A stretch of DNA of 38,320 bases, taken from an uncultured Bacteroidota bacterium (GTDB taxonomy: Bacteria; Bacteroidota; Bacteroidia; AKYH767-A; 2013-40CM-41-45). Within the stretch, counting starts at the first letter, position 1. Each line of letters opens with the position of its first letter. The notes under the pieces are model-generated. The model did not search any database, was not told where the DNA came from, and saw only the letters and a program-made list of their open reading frames with translations. The DNA lies in assembly GCA_937871435.1 (NCBI GenBank), contig CALMQM010000128.1, forward strand, positions 1-38,320, given 5' to 3'. A program made the translations under genes and the position numbers. Shown here one piece after another: positions 8,520-17,962 of the stretch.

Positions 8520-8527
8520 CAAAAATA
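8520..8527 (-). promoter_or_regulatory. -7 promoter element upstream of the FAH family gene
   Basis: On the minus strand TATTTTTG matches TAnnTTTG and lies 18 bp before the ATG. No good TTG/TTTG element is found at the expected distance upstream, so only half the promoter is supported. It directly follows the terminator of the T9SS gene, which fits a new transcription start here for the FAH-rel-fur run. Confidence 0.4.
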
Positions 8528-8560
8528 CGAAACCTTAAGGAGGACTGAAAAGGGAATAAA

Positions 8561-8591
8561 ACAAAAAGAGTCCCTGACCAGGGGACCCTTT
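8561..8591 (-). terminator. Rho-independent terminator of the 919-residue T9SS gene
   Basis: AAAG-A-GTCCC (8565-8574) pairs with GGGAC-C-CTTT (8582-8591) with one internal mismatch and a 7-nt loop. On the minus strand the stem is followed by TTGTTTTA. It lies about 50 bp after the stop codon of the 8640-11399 gene. Confidence 0.8.
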
Positions 8592-8639
8592 CTGACTAAC
8601 CATTAAATCTAAACTAAACCATGAAAACTATCTTCTCGA

Positions 8640-11399
8640 TTATTCTATAATAAGCTTTTGCTGAATGCTTTCGTGTCCATCTTGTCCAACGATCATGAGC
8701 ATTTCGCCGCGACGGACATAAGCCTCATCGATCATCAGGCGCATATTTCCGTTTTCTTCAGGAACAATCGTTGAAGGGATAATCCTGCCCGTAACATCCT
8801 GTACAGTGATGGTGAAATACTTCAGCTGATCATCTCCATAATTCAGGTGTACAATCGGCGAAGTGGACGGATTAGGATATACAAGGAATGATCCTTTACG
8901 CACATTTCGGATGACAGAAACAGGGAAATAGGCGAATTTGCCATCATAATCCGTTTGTTTCAATCGGTAATAGGACACACCGGTAAGCGGGCGATAATCT
9001 ATGAATGAATAATTATTTGTTGAAGTGCTGTTTCCTGCACCGTCGACACGGCCTAATTCATCAAATTGAATATTATCAGCCGAACGTTCAATTGTAAAAT
9101 AGTGGTTATTGATCTCAGCTTGAGTAGTCCATTTTACATTCACCTGCTTGTTTTCCAAAGTGGCATTGAATGAAGCCAGTTCAATTGGAAGCGGATTACC
9201 ACCTCCCGGAGGATTTCCAAGTGCAAAGAATGTGTGGAAGTTGTTGAACGTAGCGGAAGTAATATTTCCTGACCAGTTCGCCGTGGCTACTCCACCGAAA
9301 TTTTGCCATTGAGTTGTACCATTGTCATGTGCAACGAGCAAAGTGTTTTTATCCGCTACACCATCATCAGTATCGTAATACATCTGCAATTTACCAGAAC
9401 TGAAATTTGCTACGTTTTGACGGGTGAATTGCACATAACGTACATTTGATACATTTGAAATGGAAGGTGGGAGAGTGTATGGTAAACCGGAAGCAGCAGA
9501 ATTAAAGATCTCTGCACGGTAAGTTACCGATGTCGCGTTTGTATGTTGTGCTGTCAATACAACTGCACGGTACGCTCCGGATTTTCCAATAGGGAAGGTC
9601 TTGGTTGTATTCGCCGCTGTTGCAATTGTATGAATCATCGGACCATCGACATAAGAAGATACCGATCCAAGGTTGGCATTCGCCGCACTGGTACAGGTAA
9701 GCACATTTGTGTTTGTTGTCAGAAGTTTTCCATTTACCATGGAAAGGAAATTCGTGACCACAGCCGGTTTATTCAGGGTGATGTGATTCGAGTTGTTAAT
9801 CGACAGATTGTAAAATGCTGTAGAATTGGCTCCTCCAATCGCCTGAGCACCGGAAGGATTAAATGTAACTGTACTTTGACGGGCAGTGAATGTACCGTTG
9901 TTATATAACGCGTCCACACCATTACATGTAGATGTCAAAGTCATAGTTTTAGTATCACCAGTTGCTCCGGATACTGAACGAATATCAAATGTTTTATTTA
10001 CATCTATATATAAACTCAGCAATTTGAAATTCTGTGTAGTTCCAGTTGAAGGAGCAAGCGTTCCGGTTTTTGCAGCGCTTCCTGTGATTTTGAAATTCGG
10101 ATACGTTGCACTCGGGTAGGGCTTGAAATTGAAGATGGCTCCGTTTGCTGTTGCTGCAGTACCAAAGACCATTGTACCACCTGTAGTTGTGTTGGTTCCG
10201 AGTGTTCCCGGAATGGAAACGTCAATCGTTGAAACACCTGTGATATTTGGTTTTTCAAGAGTGATTGTTCCTCCGGTCATATTGAATACACTTCCGACTT
10301 TATCATTGACTACAAATACCTGACGGTTGGTTCCTGTTGTTCCTGAATTCAGGTTGATGGTACCACCTGTCATCTTGAAACTGAATGGTTCATTTGAAGA
10401 TCCTCCTCCATAAGTGATACCACCATAAACAATCAGTGATCCTGAACTCACTTCGAGATACGGTACAAATGTTCCGTTCTGATCAGAACGAAGACCCTGA
10501 ACTCCGGCTGTTGTTCCGACTTTTACAGTACCACCATTGACATACAATGAACCCTGTAACAATACATCCGGTGCGGCAGAAGCGAACCACATCGTACCTT
10601 GCGGTACTTTATATATCATGTTCGGACCGATGTTGAAAGTACCGGCAGTCGGGTTAATAGAGTATGTTCCGGAATTGTTATGGTTATAAGTACCAAATGT
10701 TCCGACAAAAGTTTTTATTCCTAATTCAAATGCATTCGCCTGTACGTTTAGCATGGCGGATGTTGAACCTGATTTATTTAATGTCACAGTATTCAAATCC
10801 CACGTACCGATACCAGAAACAGTACTGTTTCCGGCTCCGTTGAAAATGATGTTTACCACCTGGTTGGCGGCAACATAAAAATCAACAGCTCCGAAATTGG
10901 CGAAGTTACCTCCGGCAATTACAGTGTGAGTTCTGTTCGTTGCAGTATTGTACCAGAATTTAGAACCTGTATTCAATGTAATGTTGCCGGTAACTGTAAG
11001 ACTGTAATTTCCTGTTGAACGAAATTCCAGTATACCGGAAGTTCCCTGACCGATATTCAATGTCGCGCACGTAACTACCGCGTTAATATATATGGTATAA
11101 CCATTCCCAATATTCGCAACGTCACCCGCTTTCGGGTAAGTTCCTGTATTGGTTGCATTACCATAACCAACGGTTGACCAGGTAGCATTCGTAGTCCAGT
11201 TACCAAGATTGGTTCTGGAATAATACGTAGTTGCATGAGAAACCTGGAACGAAAGCAATAAAAGTAGAACTGCCATAGCAGTACGGCCTTTGGGGGAATT
11301 CGATTTAGTCGAACTCTTTGAGCTTCCTTTTTTGGTGTTCCGTATTTGTGAAAGAATCGCCGCAAATTCAACAAACACCTGCAATTTAGACTTTTTCAT
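8640..11399 (-). CDS. Secreted T9SS type A cargo protein with N-terminal G8-like region
   Basis: 919 residues. A 41-residue basic, Ser-rich leader precedes a hydrophobic stretch (AMAVLLLLLSFQVSHA, about 41-56). The mature part opens with a G8-like region (NWTTNATWSTVG, then GDVANIGNGYTIYINA). It is followed by some 600 residues of Thr/Asn/Gly-rich beta-repeat sequence of unclear family. Near 745-835 is the FnIII-like module common in Bacteroidota surface proteins (LPIELASFNATLENKQVNVKW ... SYYRLKQTDYDGKF). The C-terminal ~80 residues are a type A sorting domain starting FLVYPNPSTSP. It is predicted to be exported by Sec, then T9SS, to the cell surface or medium. The function is unknown; adhesin or polymer-binding protein is a guess. 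Confidence 0.88.
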   Translation of the reverse strand: MKKSKLQVFVEFAAILSQIRNTKKGSSKSSTKSNSPKGRTAMAVLLLLLSFQVSHATTYYSRTNLGNWTTNATWSTVGYGNATNTGTYPKAGDVANIGNGYTIYINAVVTCATLNIGQGTSGILEFRSTGNYSLTVTGNITLNTGSKFWYNTATNRTHTVIAGGNFANFGAVDFYVAANQVVNIIFNGAGNSTVSGIGTWDLNTVTLNKSGSTSAMLNVQANAFELGIKTFVGTFGTYNHNNSGTYSINPTAGTFNIGPNMIYKVPQGTMWFASAAPDVLLQGSLYVNGGTVKVGTTAGVQGLRSDQNGTFVPYLEVSSGSLIVYGGITYGGGSSNEPFSFKMTGGTINLNSGTTGTNRQVFVVNDKVGSVFNMTGGTITLEKPNITGVSTIDVSIPGTLGTNTTTGGTMVFGTAATANGAIFNFKPYPSATYPNFKITGSAAKTGTLAPSTGTTQNFKLLSLYIDVNKTFDIRSVSGATGDTKTMTLTSTCNGVDALYNNGTFTARQSTVTFNPSGAQAIGGANSTAFYNLSINNSNHITLNKPAVVTNFLSMVNGKLLTTNTNVLTCTSAANANLGSVSSYVDGPMIHTIATAANTTKTFPIGKSGAYRAVVLTAQHTNATSVTYRAEIFNSAASGLPYTLPPSISNVSNVRYVQFTRQNVANFSSGKLQMYYDTDDGVADKNTLLVAHDNGTTQWQNFGGVATANWSGNITSATFNNFHTFFALGNPPGGGNPLPIELASFNATLENKQVNVKWTTQAEINNHYFTIERSADNIQFDELGRVDGAGNSTSTNNYSFIDYRPLTGVSYYRLKQTDYDGKFAYFPVSVIRNVRKGSFLVYPNPSTSPIVHLNYGDDQLKYFTITVQDVTGRIIPSTIVPEENGNMRLMIDEAYVRRGEMLMIVGQDGHESIQQKLIIE

Positions 11400-11732
11400 G
11401 GGTCATTGTTTTTAACTACTTGTTCACGAAAAGAAACACGTAGCCGTGTGATACCAAGTTAATCGCAAACCGCATGTGAGAGTTCCAAGCTTATCCCGTT
11501 ACTCTTACAGACGTAAGGTTTCTTGAATATTGATACAATAATTTTTCAGGAATTCATTTTAGGAAAGAAAATGAACATGCAGCGTTTCAGGTCATTTACA
11601 TTCAAGAAAAAAATGTGTTTGAAAAAATTAATTTTACTGATGATTTTAGAAAAAAATCTTATGATCAAACACTTCGATTTCATTTCCATGTTCGACAGAA
11701 TTCATTAATTTTGAAAAATAAATTTTACTCCC
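11400..11732. other. Divergent intergenic region with potential structured leader
   Basis: 333 bp without a gene between the divergent T9SS gene and hmgA. The half nearer the T9SS gene is richer in GC and has several short inverted repeats. These are ACTTG/CAAGT (11418-11422 with 11455-11459) enclosing ACACG/CGTGT (11436-11440 with 11445-11449), AGAGT/ACTCT (11479-11483 with 11501-11505), and CTTAC/GTAAG (11504-11508 with 11513-11517). If transcribed on the minus strand they would form a structured 5' leader for the T9SS gene. I match it to no riboswitch class I know. The hmgA-side half is AT-rich. Confidence 0.35.
11706..11713 (+). promoter_or_regulatory. -7 promoter element of hmgA
   Basis: TAATTTTG matches TAnnTTTG and ends 19 bp before the hmgA ATG. 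There is no obvious TTG element 17-23 bp upstream, so confidence is limited. Confidence 0.45.
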
Positions 11733-12893
11733 ATGCCTCAGTATCACGTTCTCGGCCAGGTTCCGGCAAAAAGACATACTCAGTTTAGAAAGAAAGATGG
11801 CAGTTTGTATGCCGAAGAACTGGTGTCCACGCACGGCTTTTCCAGTGTCTATTCATTGATCTATCATTGTCATCCACCAACAATGATTAAAGAAGTGGGA
11901 CCTGCATACAGTGTGGAACCTAAACTTGCTTACCAGAGATCTCTGATGCATCAGAGTTTCGAAGGGTTTGATATTGCTCCGGCAGACGATTACCTCGAAA
12001 GCCGCAAAGCTGTTTTGGTGAACAATGATCTTCACATTTCTCTCGCGGCTCCGCGCAAATCGATGAAGGATTATTTCTTTAAAAATGCGGATGCAGATGA
12101 AGTACTTTTTATTCATGAAGGTGAAGGAACTTTTTATTCTATCTACGGATCTATTCCATTTGCGTATGGGGATTATCTCGTGATTCCACGCGGTACCATT
12201 TATCAATTGGAATTTAAAACAGAAAAAAACCGACTTCTGATTGTTGAGTCATTTACCGCTGTCGAAACAGTGAAGCGATACAGAAATGAATACGGACAAC
12301 TGGAAGAACATTCTCCATACTGTGAAAGGGATATCCGTCGACCTGCTAATTTGAAAACGATTGACGAAAAAGGGGAGTTCCATATCCACATTAAAAAGGA
12401 AGGTTATATTTATCCATACATCTACGCGACGCATCCGTTTGACGCGATCGGGTGGGATGGAAATCATTACCCCTGGGCTTTGTCGATTCACGATTTCGAA
12501 CCAATTACAGGACGTGTTCATTTACCTCCACCAATCCATCAGACTTTTGAGGCGAGAAATTATGTGATCTGTTCTTTTGTTCCAAGAATGTATGATTACC
12601 ATCCACTCGCGATTCCGGTTCCCTACAATCACAGCAATGTCGATTCTGATGAAGTGTTGTATTATGTAGATGGAGATTTTATGAGTCGTAAATCCGTTAC
12701 CCGCGGAATGATCACCTTGCATCCGGGTGGAATTCCGCACGGACCTCATCCGGGCACAGTTGAAAAAGGAATCGGCAAAACCGAGACAAAAGAATTAGCT
12801 GTGATGATTGATACCTTCAAACCTTTGTGGGTCACTCAAGATGCTGTAAAAATCATCAAAGGAGATTACTATAAATCATGGTTAAGTGACTGA
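11733..12893 (+). CDS. hmgA: Homogentisate 1,2-dioxygenase (short bacterial form)
   Basis: 386 residues. A cytoplasmic Fe(II) cupin-fold enzyme that opens the homogentisate ring to maleylacetoacetate in tyrosine/phenylalanine breakdown. The N-terminus (YHVLGQVPAKRHTQFRKKDG) and the VPYNHSNVDSDEVLYY ... HPGGIPHGPHPG block match the family. Candidate iron ligands are H300, E307 and H336, by comparison with the His-Glu-His set of the human enzyme. It is shorter than the ~440-residue human form, as usual for this bacterial subgroup. No 4-hydroxyphenylpyruvate dioxygenase or maleylacetoacetate isomerase gene is in the window. The FAH family protein at 7461-8501 would act two steps later. Confidence 0.92.
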   Translation: MPQYHVLGQVPAKRHTQFRKKDGSLYAEELVSTHGFSSVYSLIYHCHPPTMIKEVGPAYSVEPKLAYQRSLMHQSFEGFDIAPADDYLESRKAVLVNNDLHISLAAPRKSMKDYFFKNADADEVLFIHEGEGTFYSIYGSIPFAYGDYLVIPRGTIYQLEFKTEKNRLLIVESFTAVETVKRYRNEYGQLEEHSPYCERDIRRPANLKTIDEKGEFHIHIKKEGYIYPYIYATHPFDAIGWDGNHYPWALSIHDFEPITGRVHLPPPIHQTFEARNYVICSFVPRMYDYHPLAIPVPYNHSNVDSDEVLYYVDGDFMSRKSVTRGMITLHPGGIPHGPHPGTVEKGIGKTETKELAVMIDTFKPLWVTQDAVKIIKGDYYKSWLSD

Positions 12894-12901
12894 TATTTTC
12901 T

Positions 12902-12922
12902 GTAAGATCAGAGCTTACTTTT
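12902..12922 (+). terminator. Possible weak terminator of hmgA
   Basis: GTAAG (12902-12906) and CTTAC (12914-12918) form a 5-bp stem with a 7-nt loop directly after the hmgA stop codon, followed by TTTTC. It is short, so it is only a possible terminator. Confidence 0.3.
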
Positions 12923-12933
12923 CTATGAAATAA

Positions 12934-12951
12934 GGTTGATTTTCATCAACC
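12934..12951. promoter_or_regulatory. Perfect inverted repeat upstream of the 1201-residue T9SS gene
   Basis: GGTTGAT (12934-12940) and ATCAACC (12945-12951) form a 7-bp perfect dyad with a 4-nt centre, 33 bp before ATG 12985. There is no T-run after it on either strand, so it is more like an operator than a terminator. No protein partner is known from the sequence. Confidence 0.3.
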
Positions 12952-12984
12952 TGGCATCGGATACATCGTACATTATAGACAACG

Positions 12985-15900
12985 ATGATATTCGGTTTTA
13001 TCCATAAAAAGAACGAATACCGGTTTCCATTTGGAGCTTTCCATGCAGCACTCTGTCTGTGCTTCATCGCGAATCTCTTATTGGGAAATGTAAGTACATT
13101 CGGATATTCCCTCCCTTTTCATGAAACTTTTGACACTTCATCGGTGTGGAATTCACAAACAATGAGAGGTTCAGACTGGCAGCAAGGTCAGCCAAATTAT
13201 GGTCAAACAAACAGCACACATTCCGGAAGTTCATGTTGGGATGTATCCCTGAATACTGCTTATCGGGATTCTTCGTTAAGTTATCTCATTTCTCCTTCAA
13301 TAGATTTTAACGGCGAGTACAATGCTCAATTGAGCTTTTGGCAAAATTGTAATACAGAAGATCTGTTTGATGGAGCCCGTCTGGATTATTCTATGAATGG
13401 AGGTGGATGGATTACACTTGGAATGTCAGGTGATCCCAATGGTTCAAACTGGTATACCAGAAACAATATTGCATCCTCGAATAAACCTGCCTGGTGTGGA
13501 AATTCAAACGGATGGATCAATTCTTCTTACACACTTGTTCCCTTGAATGGTTTTACAGGCACTGTGAGATTTAGGTTTGTGTTTACCTCAAACGATTCAA
13601 CTCAGGCTGACGGATTTTCTATTGACGATTTCTTTATCGAGCCGGCTCCGGCACTTGACGCGGGGATTGAGAGCGTCATCTTTCCATTGCCTTTTGCTAT
13701 GGAAAATAATTTTGATTCCATTCAGGTGCTGGTGAAAAATTATGGTGCCGGTCCGATTAACAGTATGAGCATTTCGTATTCTCTTGATGGCGGTGTGCCT
13801 ATCAGTCAGACCTGGAATGGAAATTTATTGCCTGCAGAAACAGATACTTTCCGCTTCTCTACCTTATGGTTTGTGCAATCAGGTTTCAATTCCATGTGTG
13901 TGTTTACTGCACTTGCAGGTGATGCTAACAGCTGGAATGATTCTGTTTGCAAATCCATTGAAGGAATTTCTGTCAATACCATTCCGTTTGCAGATGATTT
14001 TGAAGTGAACAACAATCAGTTTCATGATAGTTCCTATAGCGGTACACATTGGGAATATGGATCTCCTGCTTTTGGATCCACTTCTTCAAGCTATTCCGGT
14101 TCGAAGTGTTGGGATTTAAATTTGAATTCAGCTTACAGCAACCATGCAACGAGTTATTTGTATTCTTCATTTTATGATTTTACCGGAGTGATGAATGCAA
14201 AACTCTCATTTTGGCAAAACAGAAATACAGAGAGAGGATTCGACGGAATGTGTATGGAGTATTCCACTGATGCCGGATGTACCTGGTCTTTGCTTGGCTC
14301 AACTTCAGAAGAGAATAGTTTGAATTGGTACAATGATTCTTCGATTTCTGCTTTAGGAAATTATGCCGGATGGGATGGCAATTCAGGAGGATGGATACAG
14401 TCTTCCTGTATTTTAGCTGCGTTAAATTCAGCCGGTGCCAGAGTACAGTTCCGGTTCAGATTCCAGTCGGATGGGAGCACCACTTCAGACGGTGTATCCA
14501 TTGATGATTTCAGGATTCAGCCCGCACCGACTACAGATTTAAGTTTGAATGCTGTTCGTTCTCCTGTAGGCAACAAACCGGAAAATACTGTAGATACAAT
14601 CAGGATCCGTGTTCGAAACCTTGGTATGACAGATATCCATCAGTTTACTTTGTCATACGGAGTAAGTGGAGAAATTCCCCGAACATTAAACTGGAATGGA
14701 ACATTGCAACCTGCAGAAGCAATTGATGTTGTCGTTGACACATTTTTGTACAGAATATCCGATTTCGACCTGAACTTTCATATCCAAACTTTGAATGATT
14801 TGGATCATAGTAATGATTCTTGCACAATACATTTATTCGGTGTTCCATTAATCGTTCCGCCATTTGCCAATTCGCAGGAAAATATTCAGAATTTCTATAC
14901 AGCAAGCGGGAATTCAGGATGGGAATGGGGAAGACCGAATTCAAGTATCATCAACAGTGCTTTTGATGGCAGCAACTGCTGGAAAACAAATCTAAATGGA
15001 GATTACAGCAACAGGATGAATGCATATTTGTATTCACCTTTATTTGATTTCAGTAACGCCTATCATCCGGTATTGAAATTCAATCATTGGATAAATGCTG
15101 AATCCGGTATGGATGGAGGTCGTGTAGAATACTCCACAGACGGTGGAATCAACTGGTCTGTACTTGGTACATCTGCTGATCCTTCCGGGAATAACTGGTA
15201 CACGAATGCTTCTATTTTCAGCAGCAATAAACCGGCATGGTCAGGAACAACATTCGGTTATGTCGAAAGTTCTTATCATCTGGATGCATTATCCGCTTAC
15301 TCTGGAGGAAGAGTGCAGTTCAGGTTTAATTTTTCTTCCAACGATTCTGTTACAGCCAACGGTTGGGCAATTGACGGATTCAGGATTGAATCAAGACCTG
15401 CATGGTCAGCTTCTCCATCCATTGCTTTGGATATTCAGGATCCTTTTACTGCAAACGCAACTACACAATCATTAGGTTGCTTTATTGTCAATTCAGGCGA
15501 AATGCCTTTTCAGGATTTCAAAGTCAGTTTGATAGTAGATGGATTGGTGATTTGTCGGGACAGTGTGCATCTTCCTTTCAATCTGAATAGCGGCGACTCC
15601 ATCTTCCATACGTTTAGTTCTGTCTGGACTCCGTTACCGGGAGCACATGAGGTGTGTACGCAAACAGATTCACCGGGTAACATTCCTGATCAATTCACAT
15701 CGGATGATATGCAATGTACTCCTGCCGGAGTGTTGGATACTTTACCCGATCTCGATGTTAATCCATGGTGCGATGATTTTGACTCTTCGCTTCCGGTCTG
15801 GTTAACGATTGATCCGCAATCAAACAGGTTCCAAAGTGACCAATGGACTTTGGGAAATCCTTCACAAAATTTCCTGCAAGGTGTTTACAATGGTACAGCT

Positions 15901-16590
15901 GCCTGGGTAACCGGTTCTCTCATGTCCTATCAACCGGCAACATCAACAGCATTGATAAGTCCTGTAATGAAGGCTGATTCCGGTGCATGTTATGAATTGA
16001 GTTTTTATCACAGATACAAAACAGAAATGTTTGAAGATGGAGGAACAGTTGAATACACTATTGATAATGGCTCGAGTTGGAAAATAGTAGGATATAGCGG
16101 AGAACCGGGTTGGTTTAATTCATCCTATATCAGCGGATTGAAATTACCGCCTGTCCCGGGATGGAGTGGAAGCAGCAACGGCTGGGAATTGGCTCGTCAT
16201 GAAATTTATTTTCCATCCGCTGCGAATGCTGTATTCAGATTTCGATTCGGATCGGATGCATCGGTACAAGATGAAGGTTGGGAAATCGATCAGGTATGCT
16301 TCAAAAAATTAAGCACATGTGTTATTGGTTTGGAAGAAATCGAATCATCTTCAGTCTCTGTCTTCCCGAATCCGGTTCAATCAAAATGTGTTGTTCAGAT
16401 TGATCATCCTTTTTCAAAAATTTCTTCAGTGTTTTTAGAAAATATATTGGGGAAAAAAATAAATGTCCCAATACTAAACACAGGAGATTCAGACTTTGAA
16501 TTGAATATGCAACAATGTTCTCCCGGGCTTTATTTCGTCAGAGTAAGATTGAATAAAGGTGAGCTGATTAAAAAAGTGATTAAAGAATAA
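12985..16590 (+). CDS. T9SS type A surface protein with four MAM/lectin-like modules
   Basis: 1201 residues. The signal peptide is about 1-42, with hydrophobic core AALCLCFIANLLLG. Four related MAM/jelly-roll modules lie at about 45-220, 330-513, 624-805 and 928-1109. Each shows W-x-x-G-x-P near its start, a central LSFWQN/LKFNHW/LSFYHR strand, then DG-x-x-x-(D/E)YS and VQFRF...DGxxIDxF. CARDB-like spacer domains with xVxNxG sequences (VKNYGAGPI, VRNLGMTDI, IVNSGEMPF) sit between modules. The last ~80 residues are a type A sorting domain (VSVFPNPVQSK ... GLYFVRVRLNKGELIKKVIKE). It is predicted to be cell-surface or released, with carbohydrate or protein adhesion possible. There is no catalytic domain that I can see. 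Confidence 0.9.
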   Translation: MIFGFIHKKNEYRFPFGAFHAALCLCFIANLLLGNVSTFGYSLPFHETFDTSSVWNSQTMRGSDWQQGQPNYGQTNSTHSGSSCWDVSLNTAYRDSSLSYLISPSIDFNGEYNAQLSFWQNCNTEDLFDGARLDYSMNGGGWITLGMSGDPNGSNWYTRNNIASSNKPAWCGNSNGWINSSYTLVPLNGFTGTVRFRFVFTSNDSTQADGFSIDDFFIEPAPALDAGIESVIFPLPFAMENNFDSIQVLVKNYGAGPINSMSISYSLDGGVPISQTWNGNLLPAETDTFRFSTLWFVQSGFNSMCVFTALAGDANSWNDSVCKSIEGISVNTIPFADDFEVNNNQFHDSSYSGTHWEYGSPAFGSTSSSYSGSKCWDLNLNSAYSNHATSYLYSSFYDFTGVMNAKLSFWQNRNTERGFDGMCMEYSTDAGCTWSLLGSTSEENSLNWYNDSSISALGNYAGWDGNSGGWIQSSCILAALNSAGARVQFRFRFQSDGSTTSDGVSIDDFRIQPAPTTDLSLNAVRSPVGNKPENTVDTIRIRVRNLGMTDIHQFTLSYGVSGEIPRTLNWNGTLQPAEAIDVVVDTFLYRISDFDLNFHIQTLNDLDHSNDSCTIHLFGVPLIVPPFANSQENIQNFYTASGNSGWEWGRPNSSIINSAFDGSNCWKTNLNGDYSNRMNAYLYSPLFDFSNAYHPVLKFNHWINAESGMDGGRVEYSTDGGINWSVLGTSADPSGNNWYTNASIFSSNKPAWSGTTFGYVESSYHLDALSAYSGGRVQFRFNFSSNDSVTANGWAIDGFRIESRPAWSASPSIALDIQDPFTANATTQSLGCFIVNSGEMPFQDFKVSLIVDGLVICRDSVHLPFNLNSGDSIFHTFSSVWTPLPGAHEVCTQTDSPGNIPDQFTSDDMQCTPAGVLDTLPDLDVNPWCDDFDSSLPVWLTIDPQSNRFQSDQWTLGNPSQNFLQGVYNGTAAWVTGSLMSYQPATSTALISPVMKADSGACYELSFYHRYKTEMFEDGGTVEYTIDNGSSWKIVGYSGEPGWFNSSYISGLKLPPVPGWSGSSNGWELARHEIYFPSAANAVFRFRFGSDASVQDEGWEIDQVCFKKLSTCVIGLEEIESSSVSVFPNPVQSKCVVQIDHPFSKISSVFLENILGKKINVPILNTGDSDFELNMQQCSPGLYFVRVRLNKGELIKKVIKE

Positions 16591-16595
16591 AACTT

Positions 16596-16630
16596 CTACT
16601 CAACATTGTTGAATAGATGGGCTCTGTTTT
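16596..16630. terminator. Likely bidirectional terminator between convergent genes
   Basis: A 21-nt near-perfect palindrome (16596-16616, one mismatch, single central base) sits between the convergent T9SS gene and glyA. A T-run follows on the plus strand about 10 nt later. On the minus strand TTTTATT follows shortly after. The spacing is not ideal on either side. Confidence 0.4.
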
Positions 16631-16645
16631 TCTCCAATCCAAAAC

Positions 16646-17914
16646 TTAATACAACGGGAATTTTTCCATCATTGCATTTACTTTTTTCTTCGTAGCCGCA
16701 ATTTTAGTTTCATTCTCATTGTTCATCAACACTTCGTCAATCAGCTGAACAATCTTCGCGCAATCTTTTTCTTTTAATCCACGGGTAGTGATCGCGGGAG
16801 TTCCGATACGGATTCCTGATGTTACAAAAGGTGATTTATCATCAAACGGAACCATATTCTTATTCACAGTGATGTCCGCTTTTACAAGTGTATTCTCGGC
16901 CAGCTTGCCTGTAAGATTTTTTGTTCTCAAGTCAATAAGCATAGAATGATTATCGGTTCCTCCGCTGATTACTTTATATCCCAGCTCCACAAATGCTTTT
17001 GCCATCGCGCGAGAATTCTTCACCATCTGGACACAGTATGTTAAATATTCATCGCTGAGATCTTCTCCGAATGCAACAGCTTTAGCAGCTATCACATGTT
17101 CGAGCGGACCACCCTGTGTTCCCGGAAAAACTGCGCCATCCAGAATAGCACTCATCATTTTGATTTCTCCTTTAGGAGTTTTAAGTCCCCATGGATTTTC
17201 AAAATCTTTTCCCATCATGATCATTCCACCACGCGGACCACGCAGAGTTTTATGTGTGGTTGTTGTGACCACGTGACAATGTGGCAAAGGATCATTCAAC
17301 AATCCTCTTGCGATCAATCCTGCAGGATGAGCGATATCAGCCATCAACAATGCGCCGTTTTCATCGGCAATTTTACGCATGCGAATAAAATCCCAGTCAC
17401 GTGAATAAGAAGAAGCTCCCGCAATAATCAGCTTTGGTTTCACCTGCTTCGCGGTTTTTTCCATTGCATCATAATCCACCTGTCCGGTCTCTTCACGGAC
17501 TCCATAAAAATGCGCGGAATATAATTTACCACTGAAATTCACAGGAGAACCATGTGTGAGGTGACCGCCATGAGAAAGATCAAAACCCAGAATAGAATCA
17601 CCGGGTTGAAGCAGGCCAAGCATTACGGATGCATTTGCCTGCGCTCCTGAATGTGGCTGAACGTTTGCCCATTCTGCGTTGAACAACATCTTTGCTCTGT
17701 CGATCGCGATTTGTTCTACTTCATCAACAACTTCACAACCTCCATAATATCGCTTGCCTGGAAGACCTTCAGCATATTTATTGGTCAGACAAGAACCCAT
17801 TGCCTGCATCACTTGTTTGCTTACGAAGTTTTCAGAAGCGATCAGTTCGATGCCATGCTGCTGTCGTTTTTTTTCTTTTGTTATGAGAGAAAATATTGCG
17901 GTGTCTTTGATCAT
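16646..17914 (-). CDS. glyA: Serine hydroxymethyltransferase
   Basis: 422 residues, typical length. A cytoplasmic PLP enzyme that converts serine and tetrahydrofolate to glycine and 5,10-methylene-THF. The PLP lysine is about K222 in [16 protein letters not shown]. Other family marks are the N-terminal [39 protein letters not shown] and [10 protein letters not shown] segments. It starts 48 bp after the stop of the nucleotidyltransferase gene on the same strand. No separate promoter was seen, so the two genes are probably co-transcribed. Confidence 0.98.
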   Translation of the reverse strand: MIKDTAIFSLITKEKKRQQHGIELIASENFVSKQVMQAMGSCLTNKYAEGLPGKRYYGGCEVVDEVEQIAIDRAKMLFNAEWANVQPHSGAQANASVMLGLLQPGDSILGFDLSHGGHLTHGSPVNFSGKLYSAHFYGVREETGQVDYDAMEKTAKQVKPKLIIAGASSYSRDWDFIRMRKIADENGALLMADIAHPAGLIARGLLNDPLPHCHVVTTTTHKTLRGPRGGMIMMGKDFENPWGLKTPKGEIKMMSAILDGAVFPGTQGGPLEHVIAAKAVAFGEDLSDEYLTYCVQMVKNSRAMAKAFVELGYKVISGGTDNHSMLIDLRTKNLTGKLAENTLVKADITVNKNMVPFDDKSPFVTSGIRIGTPAITTRGLKEKDCAKIVQLIDEVLMNNENETKIAATKKKVNAMMEKFPLY

Positions 17915-17962
17915 AAAGAGAGTGGATAATAGAATAGATATTAGTTGTAATGGTGAACGCGA

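Noticed and set aside
9543-10323. Plus-strand ORFs opposite the 919-residue T9SS gene
   Set aside because: They are antisense reflections of a low-complexity Thr/Asn/Gly-rich coding region and show no protein features of their own.
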